Shown in pieces: positions 43,345 to 56,986 of a stretch of 64,000 nt of DNA. The notes under the pieces were generated by a model that made no database searches, was not told the DNA's origin, and saw nothing but the letters and a program-made list of their open reading frames with translations. Source of the DNA: Amaurobius ferox. Taxonomy: Eukaryota; Arthropoda; Arachnida; Araneae; Amaurobiidae. The position numbers and the translations under genes are program-made. Within the stretch, counting starts at the first letter, position 1, and each line of letters opens with the position of its first letter. Where the stretch lies: NCBI GenBank assembly GCA_951213105.1, contig OX578142.1, positions 7,860,149 through 7,924,148 on the forward strand, read 5' to 3'.

Positions 43345-44314
43345 TTTCGGAAACTTGGTTTTGTTTACATCGCGATTTTCGTTTCGCGGGAGCGTGACGT
43401 CATTATTCTAAATAATTTTTCCGTTCTCGTGAACGAATCACGATGTGGACAAAACTGGGCTTATCGTGCAAATCACCTTCTCGCCGCTCACACATCCTGT
43501 TTTGCATATCCAGAGGGCGTTGCCGGCAATGGTTGTGTTCCAGAACGCACCCATCGTCGGATATAAAAGCTGGACTTATTTTTGGTTTAAGCAGATAAGA
43601 TGGTCTACAGATAGTGCGATGTTGCAGTACTTTGTGGACGATGCTATAGCATATGGGATGCTGTAGATGATGTAGTACTACGATGCATAGATCGTCTTAG
43701 AGAGATCGCTGACGGAGCTACATAGAGTCTTATTCGATGTAGTCGAATGTCATGATAATGTTTATCGTTTGACGTGGATGTTTTAGTGAATCTTAAAGAT
43801 TTAATGGTTCTCAGTTAAGGAGACCATGTTGTTCCGTGTTGTGGACTTTATGCAGTGTTAATCCTTGATGTTTAAAGTTTTTGCCATAGCGTGTGACCAG
43901 CTATAGGTGGCATCGGGAAATGCACGTTGATACGTAAGTTTGAAAAGTTTTATTCTACTTATTCTTGTAAAGATTGCTTAAACCAAGAATGTGTCTAAGT
44001 GTGGAATTTTTTTTTCTGAAACCTTACGAATGAGCTTGAGAGCTCATGTTTTGTATATAGTATGCTTTGATTTGTCTTACATTGCCATATTTATATTGTA
44101 AGCAAATGTAATGGATTCGCTTCTTAAATAAAAGTGATTTGAACCAAATTGGAACTGTTATTTTCAACACCTCTACAGTTAGTTGTATTTCTTACAACTT
44201 CCATTTTGACGTTGTTATCACTACTATCTCTGCTTAAATTCTAGCGAAGATTTTTCAATTTCGTACCTCATCAATTTAATAACCAACAGGTTATGGTGTG
44301 TACACCCCCCAGAA
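43345..44314 (+). repeat. 3' LTR of CopA2
   Basis: 970 bp, homologous along its length to 36265-37234 with scattered substitutions, mostly transitions by eye. It ends CCCCAGAA where the 5' copy ends CCCCAGCA. AACAT follows, then the rest of CopC gag (to about 44395). 44396-44676 holds unassigned sequence with repeated TGCGCCA(A/T)TT motifs. Confidence 0.92.
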
Positions 44315-44676
44315 AACATGAAGTATGCCCTAATGAGCGAGGGATGCTATAGCCATGTCACCAAAACAGAGATAAAACTTGAAGCAGCAGGGATGTTGCA
44401 CCTGCGCCATTTGTACTAAACTGCACCAAATCTAGTACCCTGATACAAATTGCGCCAATTTTCATGTTTTCCGTATATTTTATTCCGACCTGCGCCAATT
44501 TCAAAATTCAATAAAAAAGAAAAATTCGGCGAATATTAAAAATTTTCCGCGGATTTTCCAAAATCCCCACGCGTACCTTGGTACTTTAGGAATATTTTCT
44601 AGGACCAACTTTTTCATTTATTCCCATAAAATGTGCAAATTCACGGATAAAACTTCACCATTCAATTCATTTTCCT

Positions 44677-45230
44677 GTGCATTGCTGAGCATCCGCATCA
44701 GTTTGTATCCACATTCATCTTCTAATGATTCCATATCAGATCAATAAAACTATTCTATTTTTATAGTGCGAGTTAAAATAAACAATTATTTTACTCAACA
44801 AATTATTTTCTTAAATTATTCGATTGCATAATTCATATCTTATTCCCAGGCATTGCTGAGAATACTCAATTATCTTTTTCCATCCATGCCCATCCTCTTA
44901 TTAGTGCACATTAGCTTGGCTGCACTAACATATTTTGGTTAATTCTAAATTTTTAAAATATTTTCGTATAAATAGTACGATTGCGCAATTCAGTTTTTAT
45001 TCTCAGGTGTTGCTGAGAGTACATAATTATCTTTTTCCATCCATGTTCATGCTCTTATTATTGCATATTAGTGTACCTAAACTAACTTATTTTCATATTT
45101 TGGTTTATTCTAAAGATTAATTTTTAAATTATTTTCGTATAAAAGTTACGATTTTGCAATTCAGTTTTTATTCTCGGGCGTTGCTGAGAGTACATAATTA
45201 TCTTTTTCCATCCATGTCCAACCTCTTATT
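44677..45230. repeat. Satellite-like tandem repeat, first segment
   Basis: Successive monomers start near 44677 (diverged), 44852, 45010 and 45181 at TTGCTGAGAGTA-type sequence, each with TTATCTTTTTCCATCCATG, ATTAGCTTG(A/G)CT-type and ACGATTGCGCAATTCAG-type blocks. Spacing is about 158-172 bp. The array is cut at 45230 by Tigger copy C and continues at 53838 in phase. Confidence 0.85.
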
Positions 45231-45549
45231 ACAGTACAACCTCGAAAATCCGGACTCATCCGGACTTTGCCGATTCTGAATTTTCAATTTTTTCGGATTA
45301 TAGAATTTGAATAAAATTCAGATTTAATATTAACTGAATACTCTATAAAGCACCATTTTTAGTAAAAATAATGGCAAAAGTTAAGTTAATCAATTAAAAC
45401 ATATTATTTAATCTAAAAAATAGGGCGAAAGAAATTTCTAAGGAAAAATATACACATTAATAATTTAGAATGTGTGAATGAAACGAAATGATAAAATTCC
45501 ATTTTATTATTTCATTTAAATATTTAAATTAACATTTGTTATTTCATCA

Positions 45550-46867
45550 GTCACGGCCATTAAGGGGCGTCGCAGGTATACGGGACACCATTGAGTAAAC
45601 ATCTCAAATTATTTTTTTAGTTACACAGATTTATTACAATTTCTATTGAAAAAATCTGAATTTTTGTTCAATTAAACTGAGAATTATTAAAAATAAGTTA
45701 TGAAATATGTCACTAGATGGCAGCACTACAGCTTTCTTCAAAAAAGGAGACTCGCGAAAGCTGTAAGGCGTAGAATTTTCAACACATAGGGGAGAATTCA
45801 GGGATATTTGATAAAGTCGTGTCCCTAACATCGGCATCTCGAGAGTGAACGAATGATATAGGAACAATATTAGAAATTTGGTGTGAAAAAAAAATCTGAC
45901 ATTGCAGATTTACTAGTAGATTCTGTCGCGGGTCTTAGAGCGCCTCCAGCCAAAAAGAAATAGAAGAGTAGAAAAACATGAAGAGGGCCCTCTCAAATTG
46001 GCTCAGTTTCGCTAATTTTGCTTCAATTTTCTACATTTAAGAATGTGTTTGTTCTGATTCACGTCTTTGTTATACATTTGGAAATTTAAATAAACATTTG
46101 AACAAATGAGTGGATTAAGTGTAAGTGTGTGGTGATGGGAAGGGGGGTATGATATTTTAGGGGTTTCTGGCCATCGTGAATAAAATATATTGTTTAGGAC
46201 ACTCACTTTGAGGGATGACTTAACCCACCCAGCTGTCTTATTGAAGTGGTTTCGCATTTCGTCATTTCTGATGTAGTGTGGTTCTGTCCTATGAGAAGGG
46301 GGTTATTTCTGATTTGGTGCAGTTCTGTGCTCTGGTTGATCTGCTGGTGACGAATTCCAATATGTTTGACTCCAAATTAATTCTTTAAACATCTGGAGTT
46401 TCCTATTTTTAGCATACCCGTAATCGATAGGCTTATTTTTAGTGACGCTTCAGAAATATGTTGTTTCGGATATTTAGTTTGAGGGGTCACTTGATCTACC
46501 CAGCTGTCTTACTTTTTCAGCTATTTAACATTAAAAAAAACCTAAAAATTAAAGAAATTTTAAATATTTAGTAAAAAACTTTAATATTAAATTTTCATCG
46601 TGTTTCTTTTATCTGCGTCGTTTCCCTCGAATCATCAGAATATTCATATTTTCGTAGTCAACTTCCTGGGCATAACTTTTAGCTTAACTAGCCTCTACAA
46701 TTTTACTTTAATGTAAATTAGGACTATGTAATGTTTTTTCACTAGGAAGGATACATTCCATGTGGCCAGGATTTTTATGAATGAGCGAGAAGGTGGGAGG
46801 TACGTTATTTTACTTAATACATCCGTCATTTATATTTTTAATACACACGTTGCTATGCACAAAATAC
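45550..46867. other. Foreign DNA inside Tigger C, unassigned
   Basis: No credible ORF. The part at 46190-46525 is a repeat shared with 63290-63620. Confidence 0.45.
46190..46525. repeat. Dispersed repeat shared with 63290-63620 (inverted)
   Basis: Blocks such as ACCCACCCAGCTGTCTTA(TT), TTCTGATGTAGTGTGGTTCT, TTTTTAGTGACGCTTCAGAA and CAGCTGTCTTACTTTTTCAG, followed by CTATTTAACATTAAAAA, occur reverse-complemented in the same order at the other locus. Family unknown. Confidence 0.8.
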
Positions 46868-48973
<2,106 letters not shown>

Positions 48974-48974
48974 G

Positions 48975-50179
48975 TCCCCCGATTTACACGGAAGATAGGT
49001 TCTGCACAAAACCGTGTAAATTGAAATCTTGGATTTTGCTAAGTGAAATCGTGTAAAACGAAAATAACCCCAAAATGTGCATGATTCAGTCATTTATTTA
49101 AGTAAAACAAAAGTAAGACATCTTAAAAAACTTAAAATTATACTTAGTTTATAAGACAACAAACATATGAATGTAGTAATATAACATATTTAATTTATTT
49201 TACATTAGGAACAAAGAACAAAAAAACAAAAAGACCCTTAAAAATTAATTATAAGTTTAATCACTGTCATCACTTTCATGTACTATCAGTCTTTTCTTTC
49301 TGATAGGTATGATGTCACTTTCATCACTTGAGCTTTCTTGATGCGATTCTGGCTCAATGGTTGACGAATTAGGCAAGATCTCTGGTTGACAAGACTTTGT
49401 CATGAAATCGGTAATTAACAATTGCGTAGGTTTTTTTGCTAAATCTTTATAGACCTCTTCATATTGATTTAAGCATTTTGTTAAGAAGAAAAAAAAAGTA
49501 GCACATTTTCTTGTGTCCTATTTATTAAAATAATACTTGTGGTTATACAAAATTATAAACATTTATTTTTACAAAAAATCAACAATGAACTCTGAAATGT
49601 ACAAAAACGTACCTAGGTACCTAAAGTTTAATCTTCCCTGGCTTTTTGTTCTTTTATGGAAGTTTTGAATAATCTCTAGTATTTAATATTCACTACATAA
49701 CTACCTATTACACTCAAATAGTAAAACAAATATAATATGATTGATAAATTACAATATATAATAAAAATATGTATAACAAATAGGCAGATACTTACTTTTT
49801 CCGGCACTGCAAACACTGACATCGATTCACTCACAGTCACACTTTTATGTTCAAAATCCCGGAAACAAATGAGTAACGTTTTGTTCTTGGCATTCGTATT
49901 TATACTAATCTAGATTGCAAGCACAGCGCAAGTCGCATTTCATCCCTTTGCAGGTCTAAACAAGCATCTCGGACGAGCGAGCGTACGGGCGGCACTTTGC
50001 AAGTCTCGACATGTGGTGTACACTTGTACTATTATCTATTGTTCGATTCAATTCTGTGTTTAACCTGAGTCTCGAATATTTTTGAATACCTACCTAGTGA
50101 ATGATGCTACCTGCCTACGTTGATAGGTAAATCCAAGCCAAATTTTTGTTCTTTATTATGAAAACCAGAAAAATTTTCG
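48975..50179. mobile_element. DNA element remnant of unknown family
   Basis: Begins CCCCCGATTTACACGGAAGA just after the TA tract, an edge type common on DNA transposons in arthropod genomes. It contains a transposase-tail-like minus-strand frame (49257-49475). The other edge was not identified. Confidence 0.4.
49257..49475 (-). pseudogene. Possible transposase C-terminal tail
   Basis: An unbroken minus-strand frame of about 72 codons ends at a TAA (49259-49257): LTKCLNQYEEVYKDLAKKPT, then ITDFMTKSCQPEILPNSS and the acidic, Ser-rich end ESDIIPIRKKRLIVHESDDS. Acidic Ser/Asp-rich tails are typical of Tigger/jerky-derived and CENP-B-like transposases. There is no catalytic core, so family is a guess from composition and context. 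Confidence 0.4.
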
Positions 50180-50292
50180 TGGACCCCCCCTTATAACTTG
50201 TGAACCCCTGTTTTCTTTTCACGTCTATGTGGACCCCCGTGTGGTCTCCTATGGACCCCTGGGGGTCCACCTGGACCACTTTGGGAACCTAT
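50180..50292. mobile_element. hAT-type terminal fragment
   Basis: …GGACCCCTGGGGGTCCACCT, then GGACCACTTTGGGAACCTATG. Reverse-complemented this starts CATAGGTTCCCAAAGTGGTC, the terminal sequence style of many hAT (Charlie-like) elements. No partner end with the same sequence is in the window. It abuts Tigger C at 50293. Confidence 0.6.
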
Positions 50293-50525
50293 GATCTATA
50301 TAATGTTATGTTTAAACAGGCTGATGACTCTGAAAAAAGTAAAAACTTTATTAGTAATAGTCAAATATGTAAAAAATATCGCAGTAGATAAAATAAATAT
50401 CTTTTCCAAAAAAGAAAAATATCTCTCCTCTCAATGATTTTTCTAAATTACGATGAGTCATAACTAGGTTACAGCAGCACCCGGACGTGGTGAGGCAGGG
50501 AAAACGAAGAAAGGAATTTGCTTAA

Positions 50526-53082
50526 GGTGTGTATAGACGATCAGTGAATGTTTGTCAAAGATGTCGATTCTCAGAATTGTGTTTGAAGTGTGCTTTGTCC
50601 ATATGGTCACACTTATTTGACGTCTTATGATAATGAGCTAGTTTCCTTTCATATCTAGTAGATGGCACTGTTGTACTTGTTTGCTAATTTCGTTTGTTTT
50701 CAAATCAAGAAAGTGGAAACAAAATTAAAAGTGTCCCAAATCGTTACAGTCAGTGGCTTATCCTGACTCTGAAAAGTGTGTGTGTGTGTGGGGGGGGGGG
50801 AATGTTTAACATTTGCTTATGCCAGAGTTATTTTAAATGAAAAATACGCATAACATTAAAACGCCTTGAAAAGTGGGGGGGGGCAAGCATACGCTACTGC
50901 TTACAATGACTATTAACAATATATAATTAATTCAAATATATTGTTTTATAATTGTTATTTAGTTTTGTTTTATTGCCAGTAGAGTACTCGATCGATTAGA
51001 ACCTGTTGATTATTATTTTTTTATTTTTGCAAACGTATCTGTAGTTAATTATGGCTAAGCAAGCAAATATTAAAGCTGCTTGTGCAAAAGAACTAAAAAC
51101 TGTTTTAAGGTTGACAATTAAGTCAAAATTATAATTTATATATATGTTTTGTTTTCTTAACCTTTTACTTTTTTAAATAAATATAAAAAAAATATGGTAC
51201 TTTTGACTCATTCTGTATTCTCCATTTCACATAAATGTCCTAATATATAAAAGGAAATACATAAAAGGAAATAATATATAAAAGGAATATATAATATATA
51301 AAAGGAAAAACATAACTATATCTTGAACCATGAAATGGATTTTGATAATTTGACCCTGCAGCAAAGTACAGAATAAGGAAGACTAAACACCTCTTCCAAT
51401 CTCATACCAGGGTTGTGGAATCTGAGTCGGTAACAGTTTGGGTGAAGTTATTAACAAAATACTAACTTGGGCTCAAAAACACATTTAAAAATTCTAATTG
51501 CTTAATATTTTTTAGGCGATAAATTATGAAACATCAAATGTTTTACAAATTAAAAAAAGTATGTAAAGTAATGTTATTAATTTAACGAAGTATGTTTAAA
51601 GCAAAATAATTAAATATAAAATGTTAGCGGAGTAATTTGCATTCAATGAGCACTTTTTTTTATGTATAAATGCAAAGAAATATTTTAGAAGTCATGCACG
51701 ATATCACACATGAATGAAAGTACTTTTAATCAAAAACAAATTAGCATCATTGTTTACTAGTTATGAACTGTTCTTAAAATATTATAACATATAAATATAT
51801 AATATACTATAATTAATAACATAATAACAGTTCATTCACATTATAAAAACAGATTTACACAACCTGAACATAACATAATTTTGTTTTATTATGCCATGAC
51901 AAATAATCAAAATATACATGCAATATATCAAGATACAAATTTTTTACATACAATTACTTATTTGACACATTCTTAATAATATGCTATTTAACTTCTTCAC
52001 CTACATCATAATCTAAATCATGCACATGCAAAACACCAAGATACTAAAATTACTACATGAAGCTACTTACATGCCACACCGTACATAAAATCACACATTT
52101 TTCAAATCTGCGAGACAAGAAAAATATCCTTAAAAGTTTTCAGGAAAAACAAAACAAAAAAAAAAACACTAGAAAGATTGCTGACATTTTACATAAGCAG
52201 CATAATTCTCTAGTAATTATTATCTTTGTATGACTGTAGTGGATAAAACCGAACTATAGTTTAGAAATCTCATTGTACAATCCAAGCATTAAACTGAAAT
52301 TAAAAGAAACACAGAAAGGGCACATAGAATAATACTCAATTCATGAAATAAATGCAGGGTTGCACATTGAAATCAACAAACAAAATACACGTCACTCCAC
52401 TCGTTAGAAAACATACAGTTCTGTTAATTATTTCCCAGAAACATGCAAAATTGTTAGCATGTTTTTAATAGATTACATGAATTCTATTTCAATTCTTAAA
52501 CTCTAACTTAGACTAAGTTATAAACATGCAAAATATCAAAATGCTAAAATTATTACATGCAACTACTTACGTAAAAACAAACAATTTCCAATTCTATGAA
52601 ATGAAAAATATATCCTTGAAGGTTTTCAGTCAAAAAACACTTGGAAGATAGCATTACTCGCTAGTAATTACACTTTATAAAACTGAAATTAAAAGGCACA
52701 CACAGAAAGGGAACATAGAATAATACTCAATTCATGGAATAAATCAGGGTTGCTCACTGAAATCAGCAAACAATGAATCAATTAAAAAAATTACAGAAAA
52801 GAAAAAGACTACAAATAACAAACAAACGGGCAAAAAATATACGTGACACAGAACGATATGATGAATACGGATGCAAATCCAAAATGGTAATATGCTCGTG
52901 ATTAGTCAATACAAATGTCAATCATGCTGACTCCGCAATGTTTGGCAAAAAAGTAGGACGCTGCTCTACATGAAAAATGTTTGACCTCACACTTTGACAA
53001 CAACGTCAAACACATGTTCAGATGATCAAAAATAAGTGATCAAGCTTGTTTGACAAACATTCACTGACCGTCTGTACGCAGC
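50526..53082. mobile_element. TTAA-target DNA element, non-autonomous
   Basis: Flanked by TTAA (50522-50525, 53083-53086). Ends: GGTGTGTATAGACGATCAGT and, reverse-complemented, GCTGCGTACAGACGGTCAGT, both followed by GAATGTTTGTCAAA. The uninterrupted target is seen in copy D (57930-57940, TTTGCTTAGTTCC). 2,557 bp. TTAA suggests piggyBac, but the ends lack the usual CCC. No transposase; a short frame at 51051 (MAKQANIKAACAKELKTVLR) may be an N-terminal leftover. It holds a GT/G-rich tract (50777-50801) and two diverged direct repeats (about 52020-52390 and 52525-52770). Confidence 0.72.
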
Positions 53083-53837
53083 TTAAGTTCCTAATCATAA
53101 ACGCAGTCGACCCCTTTGAGAGGTCTGTGTGTTAATGACCTTGTTGCTCGGTTCTGTGCGATATGATATTATTTAGTTATTTATTTGCTATAGTATGTAA
53201 ATATGGCTTTCTAAACAAAAAAGGCAACATATACAGTCGATTTCAAGCTGACACTTTCGACGAGAACGAAAAAATCGTCAGATATCGGGAGGGGGAGGAG
53301 ATTCTGAAGACAAAACAGAATACATCGAAGAATGGAATTCGTACTACGAAGTGAACAAAATAAATTTCCGTGAGCGTTAATATGAATTTTCGGGATTTTT
53401 AGATTTAATTGAACAATTTGTGATAAAATGTTACGATAACGTTAGTGTTTAATATTAAAAATTACATTGTTTCAGAAAAATTTCTTTTTCAATAATGAGA
53501 AAAGGAAATTTTGATAATAAAATTCCGTATTTAAATAACGATGTATATTTTACGCAAAATAATTCATTGGGAGTTGTGACTTGAATAAGGGGGAGGAGGG
53601 ATTAATGCTAACAACGTAATTCACGCTCCAACCACGAGCCTATCTACAGCCGTCCATCTAAACTTTCGTTTCATTTCCGGATTCAGAAAGTTGACCGGAA
53701 AATACGGTAAAATAAATAATCTTACATATAAAATAAATAATCTCACCCTGTTGTTTTTTAAATCCGCGACTTCGTCAGTCCGGGGAGACCCCCCCCGAAA
53801 TTTTGGAAAACGTCCGGATTTTCGAGGTTGTACTGTA

Positions 53838-54096
53838 CTGCATATTAGCTTGACTAAACTAACTTATTTTCATATTTTTGTTAATTCTAAAGGTTAATTT
53901 TTGAATTATTTTCGTATGAAAGTTACGATTGCGCAATTCAGTTTTTTTTTCTCTGTGGTTGCCGAGAGTACTCAATTATCTTTCTGCATCCATGTCCATC
54001 CTCTTATTATTGCACATTAGCTTGACTAAATTAACTTATTTTCATATTTTGGTTAATTTTAAAGGTTAATTTTTTTCATTATTTTTGCATAAATAG
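53838..54096. repeat. Satellite-like repeat, second segment
   Basis: Continues the array from 45230 with the same phase and monomer blocks (TTGCCGAGAGTACTCAATTA near 53959). Interrupted at 54096 by the solo LTR. Confidence 0.85.
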
Positions 54097-54883
54097 TGTT
54101 GAAAAATTTAAAAATTTGAAGTTGAAGATGAACAGCAAAGTACGCACTGGCATAGAGTCAATAAGTGTTGGCTGGGTCATAAAAGTACACAGATCCAGTT
54201 TCAAAGAAAAACATCGTTCACTTTATTTCGTGAGAAACATAACTAGGCAAATTACACATTCCAGGTAATTTTCCATGCCACAAAACATCAAAAAATACTA
54301 TGTACAAAAAGTTTGCAGTTGTAAATAATCAGACAGAAATTCCTTGAAGCATTGGTAGTAAGTAACTATACTACCTCTATCATTTGCATGTATTTGCAGC
54401 CACCATCAAAGGTATCACACTTGGCAAAGGATAACCAAAGGATAAGACATCAGAAAATATTTAACGTGACTTCCGAACGTATGTAAGTAAATTTAACGTT
54501 CAATACATACTGGTCTAAACTGACCATATCTGCGTCCGTCTCGACTAAAAACCATCGTCTAACGATATCCCGCAGTGCTTCTGTCTAAAGCATTTCTGTC
54601 TGCCTGCATCAGACTATCAGTGTCGATGTCTTATTAAGTCGTCTGATTAAGTCTGATTGCTTCAAGAAACCTCTGCCGTATATATCCGAGAATGGACAGT
54701 TCTCGAAACACCCCCGGATATGCAAATCAGATGCGTACGCATTGAGAACTGATTTGCATGAAACCTCATGTTGAAAAAACGTCACGGTTCATGCCGGTTA
54801 ACGGAAAGAGTCGTTCATATTAAATTTGCATAAACGCCCGTTCACGGGAACGTGAATCGCGGTGTATTGATTTTTTTCCAACA
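54097..54883 (-). repeat. Solo LTR of the CopA1 type
   Basis: 787 bp, homologous end to end with the CopA1 LTRs, from TGTTGAAAAATTTAAAAATT to …TTTTTCCAACA on the plus strand. Flanks AATAG (54092-54096) and AATGG (54884-54888) agree at 4 of 5 bases. The satellite monomer at 44966-44980 (AAATAGTACGATTGCGCAAT) shows the site before insertion and confirms that the second copy is extra. No internal region remains, as after LTR-LTR recombination. Confidence 0.92.
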
Positions 54884-55160
54884 AATGGTACGATTGCGCA
54901 ATTCAGTATTTTTGGCATTGCTGAGAATACACAATTATATATTTTTGCATCCATGTCCATCCCCTTATTATTGCACATTAGCTTGACTTACACCTTACAC
55001 CTTTCTGGTAGGTCGGACGGTCTGGGTCTCAACAACAACAACATTAGCTTGACTAAACTAGCTTATTTTCATATTTTGGTTAATTTTAAAGATTAATTTT
55101 TTAATTATTTTCATATAAATAGTGCCATTTCGTAATTCAGTTTTTATTCTCGGGCGTTAA
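54884..55160. repeat. Satellite-like repeat, third segment
   Basis: Resumes after the solo LTR (TACGATTGCGCAATTCAG) and is interrupted once more by a SINE tail at 54989-55040; fades out near 55160 after TTTTTATTCTCGGGCGTTAA. Confidence 0.82.
54989..55040 (+). mobile_element. 5'-truncated SINE (tail only)
   Basis: 52 bp matching the 3' end of the SINEs at 8422 and 40944 (TTACACCTTTCTGGTAGGTC, GGACGGTCTGGGT, AACAACAACA). It is flanked by perfect 14-bp duplications ACATTAGCTTGACT (54975-54988, 55041-55054). 5' truncation with target duplication is the hallmark of LINE-driven insertion. Confidence 0.92.
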
Positions 55161-56466
55161 GAAATATTTTGTGCAATTGATAAATAGTATAAAAGTTAAC
55201 TCTTTAGCAATGAGACATTCTCTTGCTGTGATGTATATCTAAAGGCATTTATTTTTCTCTATTTTACAAAATTTCAGATTTTGAAGTGGTAAATTTGTTT
55301 TATTATGTTAATGTTTATTTTAAAGTGTGTTTTTTATTGAATGAACAATAAATAAAATAGTAATAAATTAATATATCTTGCACAGAAAAGTTAATTGGAC
55401 TTTGATAATCAAAGTTATGAAGAAAATTTTCTCTCGTTTTTTAATCTTTCCCACCTTAAAAAATCTCATTAAAACCTGCTTTTTACCCCCATCTAAGGGT
55501 AGTAGGTATAAAAGTATGTATCAATGTTTCGAAACAAGTTTCAATTAGTTTATAAATTTATTAAAAATATATTTTATTTTGTACATTTCTAGAAACAGAA
55601 AAGACCAATTATCTTAGCAAATTACGCTTGCACTCACTTTTTTTTAACTTGGGAAAATCTTCTTCTGAACTTATATTTTATCTAAAATGTACATTTAGAA
55701 AAGGAAACTTAGACATAATTAAAAAAATAAATTATTAAGGTTTTATAGTTATTAAGTTTTTAATCGTATTTGGTGCTATAATTAATTACAACATAAATTT
55801 TCATTTTTGTAAAATTGCATAATCAGAAAATGCACAGTGCCAAGTTTCAAAAACAATTTTAATAGATGAGCTTAAAACTCTTTTGCAAGATAAAAAAATT
55901 ACATTTAAAAGTTGAAGCTGTATATGTATGCATTCAAAATTAGGAATTTTTTATTGTTTTCTACCTTCAAATACTTATAATAAATATCAATGAATTCAAA
56001 AATTAATTTTTCGCAAAAATTTTGTTAAAATAGCAGTATGCACTATCTTAAATTTTGCTGAAGACAACAGGGTAAATTTGGAAAACTATGGGAATTTCAC
56101 TTTGAAAAATGAGCAGTAGGTTGAACAAACACATTGACTGTTTTGTAAATTGAATGTGTTTGTAAATGTTCAGTGTTATACAGCCAACATTGTCATTCTC
56201 TTAACTCATATTTTGCTAATGTACTTGAATCTATGCAGACCTGTTAAATTTTTTAAAACACTTTTTCACAGATATTAGGTACGAGTATAGGCATATTTAA
56301 AATTTACTGCTCCTAAAGTTTGCAAATTTGCTGCTTCGAAGCATTTCTTGCTGCTCTAAAAGTGAGTTTTGTGCCTGCTCCGAAACACTTCATGCTGCTT
56401 CAAAAGAGGGTTTTGCTTGCTCCGAAAATTGATACGAAGAGCAAGTAGGTACGCAACATACCTGAA
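55161..56466. other. Unassigned AT-rich DNA
   Basis: No coding sequence or repeat relative seen. A short internal repeat of (TT)TTGC(C/T)TGCTCCGAAA-type units lies at 56320-56435 just before CopB2 gag. Confidence 0.4.
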
Positions 56467-56970
56467 GCAGCCACCAGAAAAGAAAGATTGGATCATGAAA
56501 GAAGGAGGGACAAAGCCATTGCCATGCTTTATTATGGAATGGAGGAAGAATACAGCGAACTTATCTCGTGTACTGACGACACAAAAATGGCATGGCAGAT
56601 ATTGAAAGAGCACTTTGAGTGAGCCAAAGTCCCATGCCAGTCTGATGCAGCTATTAAATGAATTCTTTAAAAAAAGACCACAGCCTGACAAACCTATCGG
56701 CATTTTCATAGCCCGAGTTAAAAAGAAAGGTAAAAAATTAAAGGATTCAGGTCACCCACTGGCCGATGTATACGTGTCATTTCAGACAATATGGCATCTT
56801 TTGGACAACTTCTGGGGAATCGTCCAGATTCTCTACAGATTTCCGGATGAGGAATTTAAGCTGGACAGAATAGAATCCGAGCTCCTGGCCGAGAAAGACT
56901 GACTTGCTCAACAGCAAAGGGACCAGAATCATAATGCAAGTACTGCTTCAGCCTTTAATGTGAAGGACTC
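56467..56970 (+). pseudogene. CopB2 gag, C-terminal half
   Basis: Starts mid-gene at ATRKERLDHERRRDKAIAML, then YYGMEEEYSELIS and AWQILKEHFE, where a TGA and frameshift occur (56619). The next frame has LMQLLNEFFKKRPQPDKPIG, HPLADVYVSFQTIW, FDEEFKL-type sequence and ELLAEKD, ending near 56900 with a TGA; a short Gag-like tail follows (SAFNVKDSM). Upstream Gag blocks are absent. The zinc knuckle lies beyond Tigger D. Confidence 0.85.
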
Positions 56971-56986
56971 AATGTAAATCTGTATA

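Larger units (their letters stand above)
36265..44314 (+). mobile_element. Complete Ty1/copia element CopA2, with SINE inside
   Basis: LTRs 36265-37234 and 43345-44314 have the same length (970 bp) and are clearly homologous. They are flanked by the 5-bp duplication AACAT. PBS (37237-37248) and PPT (43333-43342) are in place. The order is gag, zinc knuckle, protease, integrase, reverse transcriptase, RNase H. It is 8,050 bp including a 382-bp SINE plus its 15-bp duplication. The terminal TG is decayed in both LTRs (TATTGG and TTTCGG). Its proteins and its LTR start are closest to CopA1. Stops and frameshifts interrupt gag, protease, pre-integrase and the linker. Confidence 0.93.

Noticed and set aside
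36230..44330. Interpreting the gag pieces at 36218 and 44315 as two separate elements
   Set aside because: The AACAT duplication and the continuity of Gag blocks across the CopA2 insertion show one split gene.
53163..53354. Frame YGFLNKKGNIYSRFQADTF in Tigger copies as a transposase N-terminus
   Set aside because: It appears in copies A, B, C and D but on the strand opposite to the transposase tail relic, and frames are not kept between copies. Likely chance reading of conserved noncoding element DNA.
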